The position numbers were made by a program, and so were the translations under genes. Shown here piece after piece: positions 25,850 to 34,804 of a stretch of 64,000 nucleotides of DNA (position 1 is the stretch's first letter; every line of letters starts with the position of its first letter). The notes under the pieces were generated by a model. That model saw nothing but the letters and a program-made list of their open reading frames with translations, ran no database searches and was not told the origin of the DNA. Origin of the DNA: Mesorhizobium sp. NBSH29 (GTDB lineage: Bacteria; Pseudomonadota; Alphaproteobacteria; Rhizobiales; Rhizobiaceae); the NCBI RefSeq assembly GCF_015500055.1, contig NZ_CP045492.1:1932501-1996500 (forward strand), read 5' to 3'.

Positions 25850-26599
25850 GTGGCTAGCGATCCAATCCATCAGTTTCAGATCCAAAAATGGATTCCGATT
25901 GAGCTCGGGGGAATGGACTTCTCATTCACCAACGCCTCGGCGTTTATGGTCGCGACCGTTGCCGCCGCCAGCGCATTCTTGTTTCTGACTACTGCAAACC
26001 GCGGAATGATCCCGGGTCGATTACAGTCGATTTCGGAAATGTCCTACGAGTTCGTGGCGTCGATGCTGCGCGATGCGGCTGGATCGCAGGGTATGAAATT
26101 CTTCCCGCTCGTGTTCTCTCTGTTCATGTTCGTTCTGGTCGCAAATCTGATCGGCCTCTTCCCCTACTTCTTTACGGTTACCAGCCACATTATAGTCACC
26201 TTCGGACTGGCGCTTTTGGTCATAGGCACAGTTATAGTCTACGGCTTCTGGAAGAACGGTCTGGGCTTTTTGAAGCTCTTTGTGCCGTCCGGAGTTCCCG
26301 GCATTTTGATCCCGCTGGTTGTCCTGATTGAAGTAATTTCTTTCCTTTCGCGGCCCATCAGCCTTTCGGTTCGTTTGTTTGCCAACATGCTTGCCGGTCA
26401 CATTACGTTGAAGGTATTTGCCGGCTTCGTAACGTCGCTCAGCGCTTTTGGCGTTGTTGGGTCACTAGGCGCGGTGCTGCCGCTGGCCATGACTGTTGCC
26501 ATCACTGCTCTGGAGTTCCTGGTGGCTTTCCTTCAAGCATACGTATTTGCGGTTCTGACCTGCATGTACCTCAACGATGCGATCCATCCGGGGCACTAG
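25850..26599 (+). CDS. atpB: F0F1 ATP synthase subunit a
   Basis: 249 residues, GTG start with the pattern [17 protein letters not shown] usual for rhizobial subunit a. Several membrane helices. The proton-channel segment [19 protein letters not shown] carries the essential arginine. A second conserved half-channel, [25 protein letters not shown], lies near the C-terminus. It forms the stator half of the proton path against the c-ring. Confidence 0.95.
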   Translation: MASDPIHQFQIQKWIPIELGGMDFSFTNASAFMVATVAAASAFLFLTTANRGMIPGRLQSISEMSYEFVASMLRDAAGSQGMKFFPLVFSLFMFVLVANLIGLFPYFFTVTSHIIVTFGLALLVIGTVIVYGFWKNGLGFLKLFVPSGVPGILIPLVVLIEVISFLSRPISLSVRLFANMLAGHITLKVFAGFVTSLSAFGVVGSLGAVLPLAMTVAITALEFLVAFLQAYVFAVLTCMYLNDAIHPGH

Positions 26600-26671
26600 A
26601 ACACCTTAATCACCGGCGGTTCTGCCGCCATCTTGAAACCGCAGAATATTGAAATCCACAAGGAGTTGGAC

Positions 26672-26896
26672 ATGGAAGCAGAAGCAGCAAAGGCAATCGG
26701 CGCAGGCATCGCCTGCCTCGGCATGGGCGGCGCCGCCATTGGCCTCGGTCACATTTTCGGCAACTATCTCGCCGGCGCGCTGCGCAACCCTTCGGCAGCT
26801 GACGGCCAGTTCGGTCGACTAATCTTCGGCTTCGCCGTTACAGAAGCTCTCGGCATCTTCTCACTACTGGTCGCTCTTCTGCTTCTCTTCACCTGA
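26672..26896 (+). CDS. atpE: F0F1 ATP synthase subunit c
   Basis: 74 residues from the ATG at 26672, set by AGGAG 6 nt upstream (26661-26665). The longer frame starting 26633 is a non-coding extension. Hairpin of two membrane helices: [26 protein letters not shown], the polar loop RNPSAADGQ, and [20 protein letters not shown] with the proton-carrying Glu in VTEALG. It builds the rotor ring. Confidence 0.95.
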   Translation: MEAEAAKAIGAGIACLGMGGAAIGLGHIFGNYLAGALRNPSAADGQFGRLIFGFAVTEALGIFSLLVALLLLFT

Positions 26897-26966
26897 GAGC
26901 AGCCGGGTAGAATGACGAAAGGCCGGCCGCAGACCTGCGGCCGGATGAGCCGACAGGGAAAGTAAC

Positions 26967-27539
26967 ATGTTCGTGACACCGGGATATGCAGAGGAAGCCC
27001 CCGCTTCGGTGGGGGGGGAAACGCATGCAGGAGTGGAAGCCGGTAATGGTGGCGGATCTTTTCCGCCGTTTGATCCGTCTACGTTTCCATCGCAGCTTCT
27101 CTGGCTCGCGATCACCTTCGGACTTTTCTACCTGATCTTGCAGAGGGCCGTTTTGCCTCGAATAGGCGGAATTCTCGAGGTGAGGAGTGAGCGCATTAGG
27201 CAGGATCTCGATCAGGCTGGCCGGTTGAAAGAAGAAGCTGATGCTGCAGTTGCAGCATATGAGCAGGCTCTGGCCGAGGCGCGCGCCAACGCCAACGCCA
27301 TCGGACAAGACGCACGCGACAGCGCCAAGCTCGATGCAGAAGCCGAACGTAAGAGGGTCGAGACGAATCTCGACAAGAAGCTTGCAGAAGCAGAAGCGCG
27401 GATATCCTTGATTAAGTCGGCGGCCATGAAGGAAGTCGGCACAATCGCTGAAAACACGGCTGCTGCCATCGTACAGCAACTGGTAAACGGCAAGATGGAC
27501 AAAGCGACCATCGCCGCCGCCGTCAAGGCTGCAAGGTAA
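26967..27539 (+). CDS. atpF2: F0F1 ATP synthase subunit b'
   Basis: 190 residues. An N-terminal extension rich in Gly and Glu is followed by one membrane helix (QLLWLAITFGLFYLILQRAVLPR) and a long charged helical stalk (Ala/Glu/Lys-rich, QALAEARANANAIGQDARD). Alphaproteobacteria and cyanobacteria carry two b-type stalk subunits. This is the divergent b' copy placed before b in the operon; with b it forms the peripheral stalk. Confidence 0.92.
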   Translation: MFVTPGYAEEAPASVGGETHAGVEAGNGGGSFPPFDPSTFPSQLLWLAITFGLFYLILQRAVLPRIGGILEVRSERIRQDLDQAGRLKEEADAAVAAYEQALAEARANANAIGQDARDSAKLDAEAERKRVETNLDKKLAEAEARISLIKSAAMKEVGTIAENTAAAIVQQLVNGKMDKATIAAAVKAAR

Positions 27540-27550
27540 ATCGGAACAGC

Positions 27551-28033
27551 ATGATGGACGCAACATTTTGGGCTTTTGTCGCACTGGTCATTTTTCTTGG
27601 CGTCATTCTTTACATGAAGGTGCCGAAAATGATTTCCCGGTCTTTGGACGAGCGTGCTGACAATATTCGTACGGAACTTTCCGACGCGCAGCGCCTGCGC
27701 GAGGAGGCGCAGCAGTTGCTATCCGAATATCAACAAAAGCGTAAGGAAGCCGAGAAGGAAGCAGGCGACATTGTCGCTTCCGCCAAGCGCGAGGCCGAAA
27801 TGCTACTCACTGAAGCACAGAAGAAAACTGATGAATATGTTGTTCGCCGTCAGGCGCTTGCTGAGATCAAGATCGGCCAGGCCGAGCGCGATGCAGTGAA
27901 CGAAGTGCGCTCGAGCGCGGTCGATATTGCCGTGGAAGCAGCGCGGAAATTGCTTGGCGATAATATCGACGCCAAGGCCAGCGCTGAACTTTTCAAGGCT
28001 TCACTTCTGGACATGAAAGCCAAGCTGAACTGA
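27551..28033 (+). CDS. atpF: F0F1 ATP synthase subunit b
   Basis: 160 residues, 11 nt after b'. N-terminal membrane helix (FWAFVALVIFLGVILYMKVPKMI) and a long coiled stalk with many Glu/Lys/Arg heptads (LREEAQQLLSEYQQKRKEAEKEAG). Last gene of the F0 operon. The F1 genes (atpHAGDC) are not in this window, as usual for the order, where F0 and F1 operons are separate. Confidence 0.94.
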   Translation: MMDATFWAFVALVIFLGVILYMKVPKMISRSLDERADNIRTELSDAQRLREEAQQLLSEYQQKRKEAEKEAGDIVASAKREAEMLLTEAQKKTDEYVVRRQALAEIKIGQAERDAVNEVRSSAVDIAVEAARKLLGDNIDAKASAELFKASLLDMKAKLN

Positions 28034-28059
28034 ACATTATCTGACTTAACGTATTTGCG

Positions 28060-28082
28060 AAGGCCGCCGAGAGGTGGCCTTT
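28060..28082 (+). terminator. Intrinsic terminator of the atp F0 operon
   Basis: AAGGCCGCC (28060-28068), 4-nt loop GAGA, GGTGGCCTT (28073-28081), followed by TGTCTGTT. Located 27 bp after the atpF stop, between convergent atpF and rnhB. Confidence 0.65.
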
Positions 28083-28103
28083 GTCTGTTCAGCGCGAGAA
28101 AGG

Positions 28104-28766
28104 CTATTCTGTCGGTGTGCTTCGGAAAGGAGCAAAGGACATCCGATGCAACCGCGCAATCGGTCCGTGGTGGGTGATTGCTGTTCTATGTCGTGCGGTG
28201 GCGTACCCCATATGGGCGTCGAACCCGTAGTGACTATGTCTGTCTGAGCAACCTGTCATCATTCGGTCGCGCATCACCTTGGCCACAATAGACGCCGCAG
28301 CAATGGACTGGGACCGCTGATCGCCTTTAACAAGCGCTTTGGCTGCGCAGAGCAATCCTGGCGGGATATCTCTGCCGTCAGCAAGGGCGAGCAAGGGTTG
28401 AATGTTGAGGCCGTGGACCGCCCGACGCATTGCTTCGAGGCTGGCGCGCAATATGTTGATTTCGTCGATGCCCTCGGCGCAGATTGAGGAAGTTGAGACA
28501 GCAAGAGCTGATCGCAGGATTTCATCAAACAACACCTCGCGCTGTCCAGCAGTCAGTCGCTTGGAATCATCTAGCCCGACTGGAATGTTTTCGGGATCAA
28601 GAATGACTGCCCCTGCAACGACTGGGCCCGCAAGAGGCCCACGCCCCGCTTCATCAAGCCCTGCCACCGGCCATAGGCCGTCAGCCATGGCACGCCTTTC
28701 GAATCCGAAATCCGGCCGTTCACTAATTTCGAAAAGTTGCGGAGAATCAGAGCTTGGACGTGGCAT
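28104..28766 (-). CDS. rnhB: Ribonuclease HII
   Basis: 220 residues from the ATG at 28766 (MPRPSSDS); the open frame extends to 28814 without homology. Catalytic carboxylates sit in AGLDEAGRGPLAGPVVAGAV (Asp, Glu) and LALADGRDIPPGL (Asp), with the conserved segment KGDQRSQSIAAASIVAKVMRD. It cleaves RNA in RNA-DNA hybrids and starts excision of single ribonucleotides in DNA. The gene starts 123 bp from the end of the radical SAM gene on the same strand. Confidence 0.93.
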   Translation of the reverse strand: MPRPSSDSPQLFEISERPDFGFERRAMADGLWPVAGLDEAGRGPLAGPVVAGAVILDPENIPVGLDDSKRLTAGQREVLFDEILRSALAVSTSSICAEGIDEINILRASLEAMRRAVHGLNIQPLLALADGRDIPPGLLCAAKALVKGDQRSQSIAAASIVAKVMRDRMMTGCSDRHSHYGFDAHMGYATARHRTAITHHGPIARLHRMSFAPFRSTPTE

Positions 28767-28889
28767 TGCGTAACAATGCTCGCACCAGCTCCAACTCTCC
28801 GCAAGTCCTTCCAAGTTCAGGGGCGGCGAACCGGGAAGGCGCCGTCGGCGGTCAGGGGAAAAGCCGGACGGAATAAGTTTAAGCGCGAT

Positions 28890-30083
28890 CTACAAAAGGC
28901 AGAGCTGTTCTCCTTTTTCGGCTGGCGCCTGAAACAGATCGGATCGCAGTTTTGTACGCTCCGCATTCAGCCCCAACTTACGTGCCGCAATCTCGAATCG
29001 TCTCCCAATCTGCCAAGCATAAGGCCCAGCGCCGCGCATCCTCTTGCCCCATTCGGCGTCATAGTCTTTGCCGTCGCGCATCGACCGTATCAGCGAAATC
29101 ACATGTCGGTAGCGGTCAGGGTAATGCCGCAAAAGCCAGTCCTTGAAGATGGGCGAAACCTCAAGAGGTAAACGAAGAACGACATAGCCTGCATCTCTGG
29201 CGCCCGCAGCGCGTGCTGCATCCAGAATGCGCTCGATCTCCTGGTCAGTCAGTCCAGGAATAATGGGTGCCACCATAACAGATGTCGGAATGCCGGCATC
29301 GGTTAAGGTCCTAATTGTTTCTAGCCTTTTCGTGGGCGTTGCGGCGCGCGGCTCCATCATCCGAGCCAGCATGCGGTCCATGGTGGTCACCGAGAGCGCA
29401 ACCTTGGCCAGACCACGCTCCGCCATGCGCGCTAAAATGTCGATATCGCGGGTCACCAACGCCGATTTGGTGACAATCCCCACCGGATGGTTATGACCGT
29501 CAAGAACCTCCAGAACCTCGCGCATAATCCGATACTCCCGCTCTATCGGCTGATACGGGTCAGTGTTCGTACCTATTGCGATGGTTCGAGGTTGATATCC
29601 ATCCTTCGCCAGTTCGCGCTCCAGCAGCCTTGCCGCGTCCGGCTTGGCAAATAATTTTGATTCGAAGTCGAGGCCTGGTGAGAGCCCCATATAAGCGTGA
29701 CTAGGTCGCGCGAAGCAGTAAACGCAGCCATGCTCGCAGCCGCGATAGGGGTTAATAGAGCGATCGAATGAGATGTCGGGGGATTCGTTGCGCGTGATGA
29801 TTGTGCGTGGCTTTTCGACCTGCACCTGAGTTTTAAATGGTGGCAGATCTTCCAGCGAACTCCAGCCGTCATCGAACACATGTCGGCTTACCGGCTCGAA
29901 CCGTCCTGAGGGGTTGATGCCGGCAGCGCGCCCCCGATTGCGATCGGGACGGACGCGGATTTCACTCTGCTCAATCATGGAATTGGCCATCTCTGCTCTG
30001 CCTTTGCCGAAGGCAGCAATGTCGGCGTTGCCTATATGTTCCACTTTGGCGCGATCCGTGATCTCATTGAGTGCCATTTTCAT
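28890..30083 (-). CDS. PA0069-family radical SAM protein
   Basis: 397 residues from the ATG at 30083 (AGGAA upstream); the frame is open to 30125. The iron-sulfur motif CEHGCVYCFARP (C-x3-C-x2-C) sits at about residue 120 and is preceded by SFDRSINPYRGC, the SplB-like arrangement. Downstream features are IAIGTNTDPYQPIERE, the barrel strand SVMVAPIIPGLTDQE and YVVLRLPLEVSPIFKDWL. The family is widespread but its reaction is not established; SplB relatives repair photoproducts in DNA, and there is no ground to claim that here. Confidence 0.9.
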   Translation of the reverse strand: MKMALNEITDRAKVEHIGNADIAAFGKGRAEMANSMIEQSEIRVRPDRNRGRAAGINPSGRFEPVSRHVFDDGWSSLEDLPPFKTQVQVEKPRTIITRNESPDISFDRSINPYRGCEHGCVYCFARPSHAYMGLSPGLDFESKLFAKPDAARLLERELAKDGYQPRTIAIGTNTDPYQPIEREYRIMREVLEVLDGHNHPVGIVTKSALVTRDIDILARMAERGLAKVALSVTTMDRMLARMMEPRAATPTKRLETIRTLTDAGIPTSVMVAPIIPGLTDQEIERILDAARAAGARDAGYVVLRLPLEVSPIFKDWLLRHYPDRYRHVISLIRSMRDGKDYDAEWGKRMRGAGPYAWQIGRRFEIAARKLGLNAERTKLRSDLFQAPAEKGEQLCLL

Positions 30084-30192
30084 GAAACTATTCCTATCCA
30101 CGGAAAGAGAACAAAGCAAGAACAATATTTTGAGATATAACGGAACTTATGGATATCTGGTGTTTTGCGCTTCGAGCGTTTAGGCGGGCAAG

Positions 30193-30702
30193 ATGCTCAC
30201 TGTTCTAATCGAGACCATTAATGACGAGGAGGGTTTGGCGAGAACGCTGGCGTCGCTGGTTTCTGGCGCCGTTGAGGGTATGATTCGCGAAGTTATCGTG
30301 TGTGACACCGGGTCAAAAGATCAGACGCGCAGGGTTGCAGAACAGGCAGGCTGTCACGTCGAAGTGGGGATCTCAATTTTCTCCTGCGTGGCAAGATCAA
30401 AGGGCGATTGGCTCTTGATCTTGGAGCCTGGCGCAAGGCTGATTGAGGGGTGGGTTGACGAAGTCGTTCAGCACGTTGCCAAATCCGAAATGCCGGCCCG
30501 TTTTTCCCGGTCCCGTCGCGAACGTGCCGGATTCCTGACAAGAGTTCTATCGCCAGTCCGGCCTCTGGCTCAGGGTCTGCTCATATCCAAGAAAAGTGCG
30601 TCAACGCTCGCCAGCAGTGCTTCCAGGATGGATGCGATAGGGCGGGGGTTGGCTACTCGCCTCCTTGCCGCCGAGATTATTCCGGCAAGGCTGCGGAATT
30701 AG
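30193..30702 (+). CDS. Short glycosyltransferase family 2-like protein
   Basis: 169 residues. The N-terminal ~100 residues follow the GT-A pattern: MLTVLIETINDEEGLARTL, REVIVCDTGSKDQTRRVAEQAG, then GDWLLILEPGARL, where the DxD motif of active GT2 enzymes is replaced by EPG. With its small size and no acceptor domain, it may be a non-catalytic relative. The C-terminus is Ala/Ser/Arg-rich. Divergent from the radical SAM gene with ~110 bp between. No substrate can be inferred. Confidence 0.65.
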   Translation: MLTVLIETINDEEGLARTLASLVSGAVEGMIREVIVCDTGSKDQTRRVAEQAGCHVEVGISIFSCVARSKGDWLLILEPGARLIEGWVDEVVQHVAKSEMPARFSRSRRERAGFLTRVLSPVRPLAQGLLISKKSASTLASSASRMDAIGRGLATRLLAAEIIPARLRN

Positions 30703-30896
30703 CGCAAGTACTCAACCATTTGGATACGTTCTGTTTACCGCACTCAACAATTATTGGTTGTGCGCGGTTGACCGGTTGCACTAAAAACCAGAAAGTATTT
30801 TTTTGCGTGAGTCGTGTGATCTAATGCAGAGATTGCATAATAAAGCTTAGAGTTTGCTTATTTAACTAATTCTAATTAAGAATTGGGAAGAATAAA

Positions 30897-32147
30897 ATGA
30901 TCTCGACAAAAATAAAAAGTATTAAAAATATTTTACGGGCTGGAGTTACGATCTCTCTGGTGTTCATGATTTCTCTATTTCCGTCTCCTGTTCTCGCTCA
31001 GTCATGCTCGGATTTGAAGGCGCAGTTGCTGACAGCTGGGAAGTCCAGCGCGCGCAACGTAGATCCTTCATTGCTTCGTCAGCTATCTGCCCTTCGTGGT
31101 TTGGAACGCGCGCGGCAGTGTTCGTCAAAAAAATCGTCGGGCGGCTTATTCGACCCGTGTCGCGAGCTTTCTCAGCGACGGGCCTCCGTTCAGCGCCAGA
31201 TCGATCAAACTTTGGGAGGTGGCGCCAATGTCTCCCAGGTTCGCTCCCGATATGCTGCACTCGGCTGTGAAGACAACAAATTAAGAACAGCCTCAACCGA
31301 GAAAAAGAATTCGCTTTCGCCACTAAAAGACAAACGTCCGGAGGTCGTAAGAGCTTCTGTATCGCGCAAAGCTTCCATTCCCAGGAAGCAGGAACCGGTA
31401 GCCCAGCGGCAGGTCGAGAGGCAAAAGATGCCAGAAAAGAAAGACAACGCACGGGCGAGTTCACCTCATCTGAAGCCTGCAGAAAATGCTCCTCCTCCCA
31501 AGGTTCGGCAAAAGCGGGAAGCGGTGCAGGCACCGGTCGCGAAATTTCGCGTCAAGGGTACCATGTTGTTTTGTGTGCGACTTAAAGACGGTTACTATTT
31601 CCCCGCCCCAAACTCTCAGTTTGTGGGCTTGAAGAATGCGACTGACACGCTAGATCGATGCCGATATATCTGTGAAAGCGAAGACGTCGCCGTCTACAAG
31701 CTTGAAGACATGGCCCTAGAAACGGAAGACATGCAGGCCGTGGACGGTGGAATCAGATATGCGGACTTGCCGAACGCTTTCGCCTATCGTGATGCCGTGA
31801 ACTTCAAATCTTGCGATTTTGATGGCTATCAAGACCGTATCGCCGAGATGAAGGCGCGTACGGTGACGCCAAGCAACATGTCTGCAGCCATTATACCTCT
31901 GCCCACCAGACGCCCTAATATCGCAGGTAATGGTGTCGACGAAAGTCCTGCATTCCCTGGTATAGACCCGACAACTACAGCCGACGCCAATGTTCCCAAA
32001 CGCAACATTAGGGTAATTCTGCCGACTTACATTATGCCTGCCAAGGCGATGAGCAACGGCGGTCGACCGTCAAAAACGACCGATCCGACAATTGACAGCT
32101 CTGTTTCCGCCACTGGCAATGGGTCAATGGCTGCGGTGCCTCAATAA
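30897..32147 (+). CDS. DUF2865 domain protein, exported
   Basis: 416 residues with a signal peptide (ISTKIKSIKNILRAGVTISLVFMISLFPSPVLAQS). A helical N-terminal third contains cysteines (SCSDLK, QCSSKK, DPCREL, LGCED). A Lys/Pro-rich linker follows. The DUF2865 core (~215-320) has MLFCVRLKDGYYFPAP, CRYICESEDVAVYKL and YADLPNAFAYRDAVNFKSC. A Pro/Thr-rich tail closes the protein. It is probably periplasmic or cell-wall associated; function unknown. GGGAAG precedes the ATG. The ~190 bp upstream are notably AT-rich compared with the surroundings and hold no other gene. Confidence 0.8.
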   Translation: MISTKIKSIKNILRAGVTISLVFMISLFPSPVLAQSCSDLKAQLLTAGKSSARNVDPSLLRQLSALRGLERARQCSSKKSSGGLFDPCRELSQRRASVQRQIDQTLGGGANVSQVRSRYAALGCEDNKLRTASTEKKNSLSPLKDKRPEVVRASVSRKASIPRKQEPVAQRQVERQKMPEKKDNARASSPHLKPAENAPPPKVRQKREAVQAPVAKFRVKGTMLFCVRLKDGYYFPAPNSQFVGLKNATDTLDRCRYICESEDVAVYKLEDMALETEDMQAVDGGIRYADLPNAFAYRDAVNFKSCDFDGYQDRIAEMKARTVTPSNMSAAIIPLPTRRPNIAGNGVDESPAFPGIDPTTTADANVPKRNIRVILPTYIMPAKAMSNGGRPSKTTDPTIDSSVSATGNGSMAAVPQ

Positions 32148-32704
32148 ACCTTGTGAGTAGGTTCGGCCCCGCGCTTCAGATGCTCGTCGAGCCGCGGCAT
32201 AATTTCCACAAAGTTACAGGGCATGTGGCGATAGTCGAGTTGCGGCTTGATGATGCCGTCCCATGCATCGCGGCAGGCCCCGGGTGAGCCCGGTAAGACG
32301 AAAACAAACGTTGCGTTGACCAAGCCCCCCGTCGCCCGGCTCTGGATCGTAGAGGTGCCGATCTTGTCGTATGAAATCCGGTGAAACACTTCAGAAAAGC
32401 CGTCCATGCGCTTCTCGAAGAGCGGCTCTAGAGCGTCGGGCGTCACGTCACGCCCAGTAAACCCGGTCCCGCCCGTGGTGATAACGACATCTATTGCCTT
32501 ATCCTGAGACCATGCCAGAACCTGATCACGGATCTTATCGCGATCATCAGCGACAATATCCCTTGCCGCTAAAATATGCCCGGCATCGATGATCCGGTCT
32601 GCGAGTGTCTGACCAGACTTGTCGTCGGCAACGGTACGAGTGTCGGAAACGGTCAACACTGCGATGCGGATAGGGATGAAGGTGCGTAAGGCATCAGGCT
32701 GCAC
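32141..32704 (-). CDS. moaB: Molybdenum cofactor biosynthesis protein B
   Basis: 187 residues from the GTG at 32704, which overlaps the end of ispE by 11 nt. The frame runs open to 32893, but that extension is only the shadow of ispE. Motifs: IRIAVLTVSDTR, the MPT-binding loop VITTGGTGFTGRDVTPDAL, and LPGSPGACRDAWDGIIKPQL with GSPGA. MoaB/MogA adenylylates molybdopterin before molybdenum insertion. Its last bases overlap the end of the convergent DUF2865 gene by 7 nt. Confidence 0.9.
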   Translation of the reverse strand: MQPDALRTFIPIRIAVLTVSDTRTVADDKSGQTLADRIIDAGHILAARDIVADDRDKIRDQVLAWSQDKAIDVVITTGGTGFTGRDVTPDALEPLFEKRMDGFSEVFHRISYDKIGTSTIQSRATGGLVNATFVFVLPGSPGACRDAWDGIIKPQLDYRHMPCNFVEIMPRLDEHLKRGAEPTHKVY

Positions 32705-33614
32705 GGAGAACGTCCTCTGACGCCAGACTTCGGGTCGCGGCGACAAACCACCCCGGATTTCGGGCTCGGATGGAAATCGCCGCGCGCTTGGCCATGTTAC
32801 CCGATTCAAACAGCCCAAAACAGGTTGCCCCTGAACCTGACATTCGGGTGAACGCAGACCCGGCGCGGTCAAGCGATTTGACGACAGAGCCAATGACCGG
32901 CTGCATTATCCGCGCCGGAATTTCAAGATCATTACGGGTGATCTCAAGCCAGTTGCGGATCGTGTGAAAGTTGAGCTGACTGGGCAACGGGGGCAACGCC
33001 TCATTGTTGTGATCGAGAAGCGCTGCAAAAACATTCGATGTTGCAACCGGAATGCCGGGATTCACTAGAACGAGCCCAAGTGCCGGAAAATCAGACACAA
33101 GCAGCACGGTTTCGCCGATGCCACTGGCCAACAAGGGTTTGCCCGAAAGACACATCGGCACGTCAGCACCAAGCTGCCCACCAAGCTGGGCCAAGTCACT
33201 GTGCGTGCAAGGAATGCTCCAGAGCTTTGTCAGTTCGCGCAGTACAACTGCCGCGTCACTGGAACCACCGCCGAGGCCTGAGGCCACGGGAAGATTTTTT
33301 TCCAGAACAATCTCGACAGGCGAGCAGCATTGCGCAGGAAATGCAGACCGAAGCGCATCGCGTGCACTGAGAATAAGATTGGCGTCGACAGGCACTTTGT
33401 CCGCAAACGGACCACTCACTGAGAAACTGTCTTCGTTCGCGCTTCTGACTGTGATGAGGTCGCCAAAACGGGTGAACACCGCCAAGCTCTCTATCATGTG
33501 GTAGCCGTCGGGTCGTCGACCCGTGACATGCAGCGCTAGGTTGATCTTAGCTGGCGCACGCCATGTTGCCCCGATGTGTTCGATAAAAGGTTCCAGAGTG
33601 TCAGTCCTTGGCAA
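32694..33614 (-). CDS. ispE: 4-diphosphocytidyl-2-C-methyl-D-erythritol kinase
   Basis: GHMP kinase of the MEP isoprenoid pathway. The homologous region starts at WRAPAKINLALHVTGRRPDGYH; the ATP loop is LPVASGLGGGSSDAA and the C-terminal motif is FTRMSGSGATCFGLF. The frame is open to 33665. No ATG precedes the conserved part, and a TTG at 33614 (~306 residues) overlapping the small upstream gene by 14 nt is the best available start, not proven. Coupled with moaB by overlap. Confidence 0.9.
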   Translation of the reverse strand: MPRTDTLEPFIEHIGATWRAPAKINLALHVTGRRPDGYHMIESLAVFTRFGDLITVRSANEDSFSVSGPFADKVPVDANLILSARDALRSAFPAQCCSPVEIVLEKNLPVASGLGGGSSDAAVVLRELTKLWSIPCTHSDLAQLGGQLGADVPMCLSGKPLLASGIGETVLLVSDFPALGLVLVNPGIPVATSNVFAALLDHNNEALPPLPSQLNFHTIRNWLEITRNDLEIPARIMQPVIGSVVKSLDRAGSAFTRMSGSGATCFGLFESGNMAKRAAISIRARNPGWFVAATRSLASEDVLRAA

Positions 33615-33786
33615 TCCGGTATTCGCCTGTCTCGGGATCCTGAACCAGCGTTCCCTGCGAGCCACTAGCGGCCTGCTGCTCTTCGCGTCGGATCTTCGCG
33701 GTCACCCTGTTCGCTTCCTTGATGAAATGGCGGTACCCATACCATCCAGCTGCGGCGATCAGGCCGAAGAAAATAAGCTGCGGCAT
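33601..33786 (-). CDS. Small conserved membrane-anchored protein
   Basis: 61 residues from the ATG at 33786. One N-terminal membrane helix (PQLIFFGLIAAAGWYGYRHF), then a charged stretch (KEANRVTAKIRREEQQ) and a C-terminal LVQDPETGEYRIAKD. That tail is like a short recurring motif I have seen in small rhizobial proteins of unknown function. It ends 14 nt inside the likely start of ispE. The upstream extension to 33843 has no support. Confidence 0.65.
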   Translation of the reverse strand: MPQLIFFGLIAAAGWYGYRHFIKEANRVTAKIRREEQQAASGSQGTLVQDPETGEYRIAKD

Positions 33787-33866
33787 GGTATGCTCATCCC
33801 TTCTCGATATCTGGGGTTGCGGCCGGCAAACCTCTAATTTCAATTATAGCCGTCATCGATGGCCAA

Positions 33867-34763
33867 TCAAAGGCCGAAGCGGCTCCATAATGCGCGTTCT
33901 TCCGCCGCATCGAAAAGACCGGTGGCGAGCGATTGGCCAAGCCCCGCAGGAACGACGCTATGGATACCGAACATACCGAGGCCTCGTCCAAACAGACCCC
34001 GAGACGCTGAAATGACCTTAAGCTGCGCCTTGTCACCATACCGCGCCTTTACCACACTGCGCATGTCGTCGAGCGAATCAACCAACCCGAGGGAAACACC
34101 TTTCTTGCCTGTCCAGAAAAGCCCCGTGAAAAGATCAGGATCGTTCGCCAGTCGGTCGCCACGCCGTTCCTTGACGAGATCGATAAAGGTCTCATGAACT
34201 TCAAGTTGCAGCGCTTTCAGGTGCTCGATGTCATCCTTCTTTTCAGGCTTGAACGGATCAAGTACAGCTTTGTTACTGCCAGCGGTATGAACCCGGCGCT
34301 CGACGCCTATTTTTTTCAGAAGTTCAGGAAAGCCGAACGAGGCCGAAACCACGCCGATAGAACCAACGATTGAGGAAGGGTCAGCGATAATCTCATCGCC
34401 GGCGATTGCGATCATATAGCCTCCAGACGCAGCTACATCCTCGACAAATACCAGAACTTTCATGTTCTTCTCAGTCGCCAAATCGCGGATGCGTTTGTAG
34501 ATCAGTCGCGACTGAACTGGCGACCCGCCCGGCGAGTTGATTGAAATCGCAACAGCCGGCGCCTCCGGGTATGCAAAGGCTTTTTCAAGAATGCCGGCAG
34601 TCGAAGCCAGCGAAAGATTGGAGCGAAACTGCCCGCCGCCGCTCATTATGGTACCCTGCAACCGAACGACGGGTACCACAACGGCGTTGGACCGCATCGA
34701 CTTTGGCAGAAAGCGACTAAACGAACGTCTCAGCAAAACAGATCTCCAGTTGGCAGACCGCAT
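33867..34763 (-). CDS. S49-family peptidase (SppA-like)
   Basis: 298 residues from the ATG at 34763; a TTG at 34808 overlapping the preceding stop (TTGA) could start a longer form. Core features: VVVPVVRLQGTI, SINSPGGSPVQS, then VFVEDVAASGGYMIAIAGDEI with the nucleophile Ser, GSIGVVS, and a Lys-containing segment LKKIGVERR. S49 peptidases cut signal peptides or membrane-protein fragments by a Ser-Lys dyad. No clear membrane anchor, so it is the short single-domain type. Same strand as the methyltransferase gene. Confidence 0.87.
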   Translation of the reverse strand: MRSANWRSVLLRRSFSRFLPKSMRSNAVVVPVVRLQGTIMSGGGQFRSNLSLASTAGILEKAFAYPEAPAVAISINSPGGSPVQSRLIYKRIRDLATEKNMKVLVFVEDVAASGGYMIAIAGDEIIADPSSIVGSIGVVSASFGFPELLKKIGVERRVHTAGSNKAVLDPFKPEKKDDIEHLKALQLEVHETFIDLVKERRGDRLANDPDLFTGLFWTGKKGVSLGLVDSLDDMRSVVKARYGDKAQLKVISASRGLFGRGLGMFGIHSVVPAGLGQSLATGLFDAAEERALWSRFGL

Positions 34764-34804
34764 GTAGGAGGTCACCGTTGCATCGGCAATGACTTTACCT
34801 CTGA

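Noticed and set aside
27001-27070. Gly-rich, G-run region at the start of the b' subunit, considered as a frameshift
   Set aside because: The frame stays open and matches the variable N-terminal extension of b' subunits.
30142-30165. GGAAC-N16-TTTT ahead of the GT2-like gene, considered as a stress promoter
   Set aside because: The second box lacks the CATT/CGTT form and a GGAAC with TT at this distance is expected by chance.
32705-32893. N-terminal extension of MoaB
   Set aside because: Lies fully inside ispE in another frame; homology starts at the GTG at 32704.
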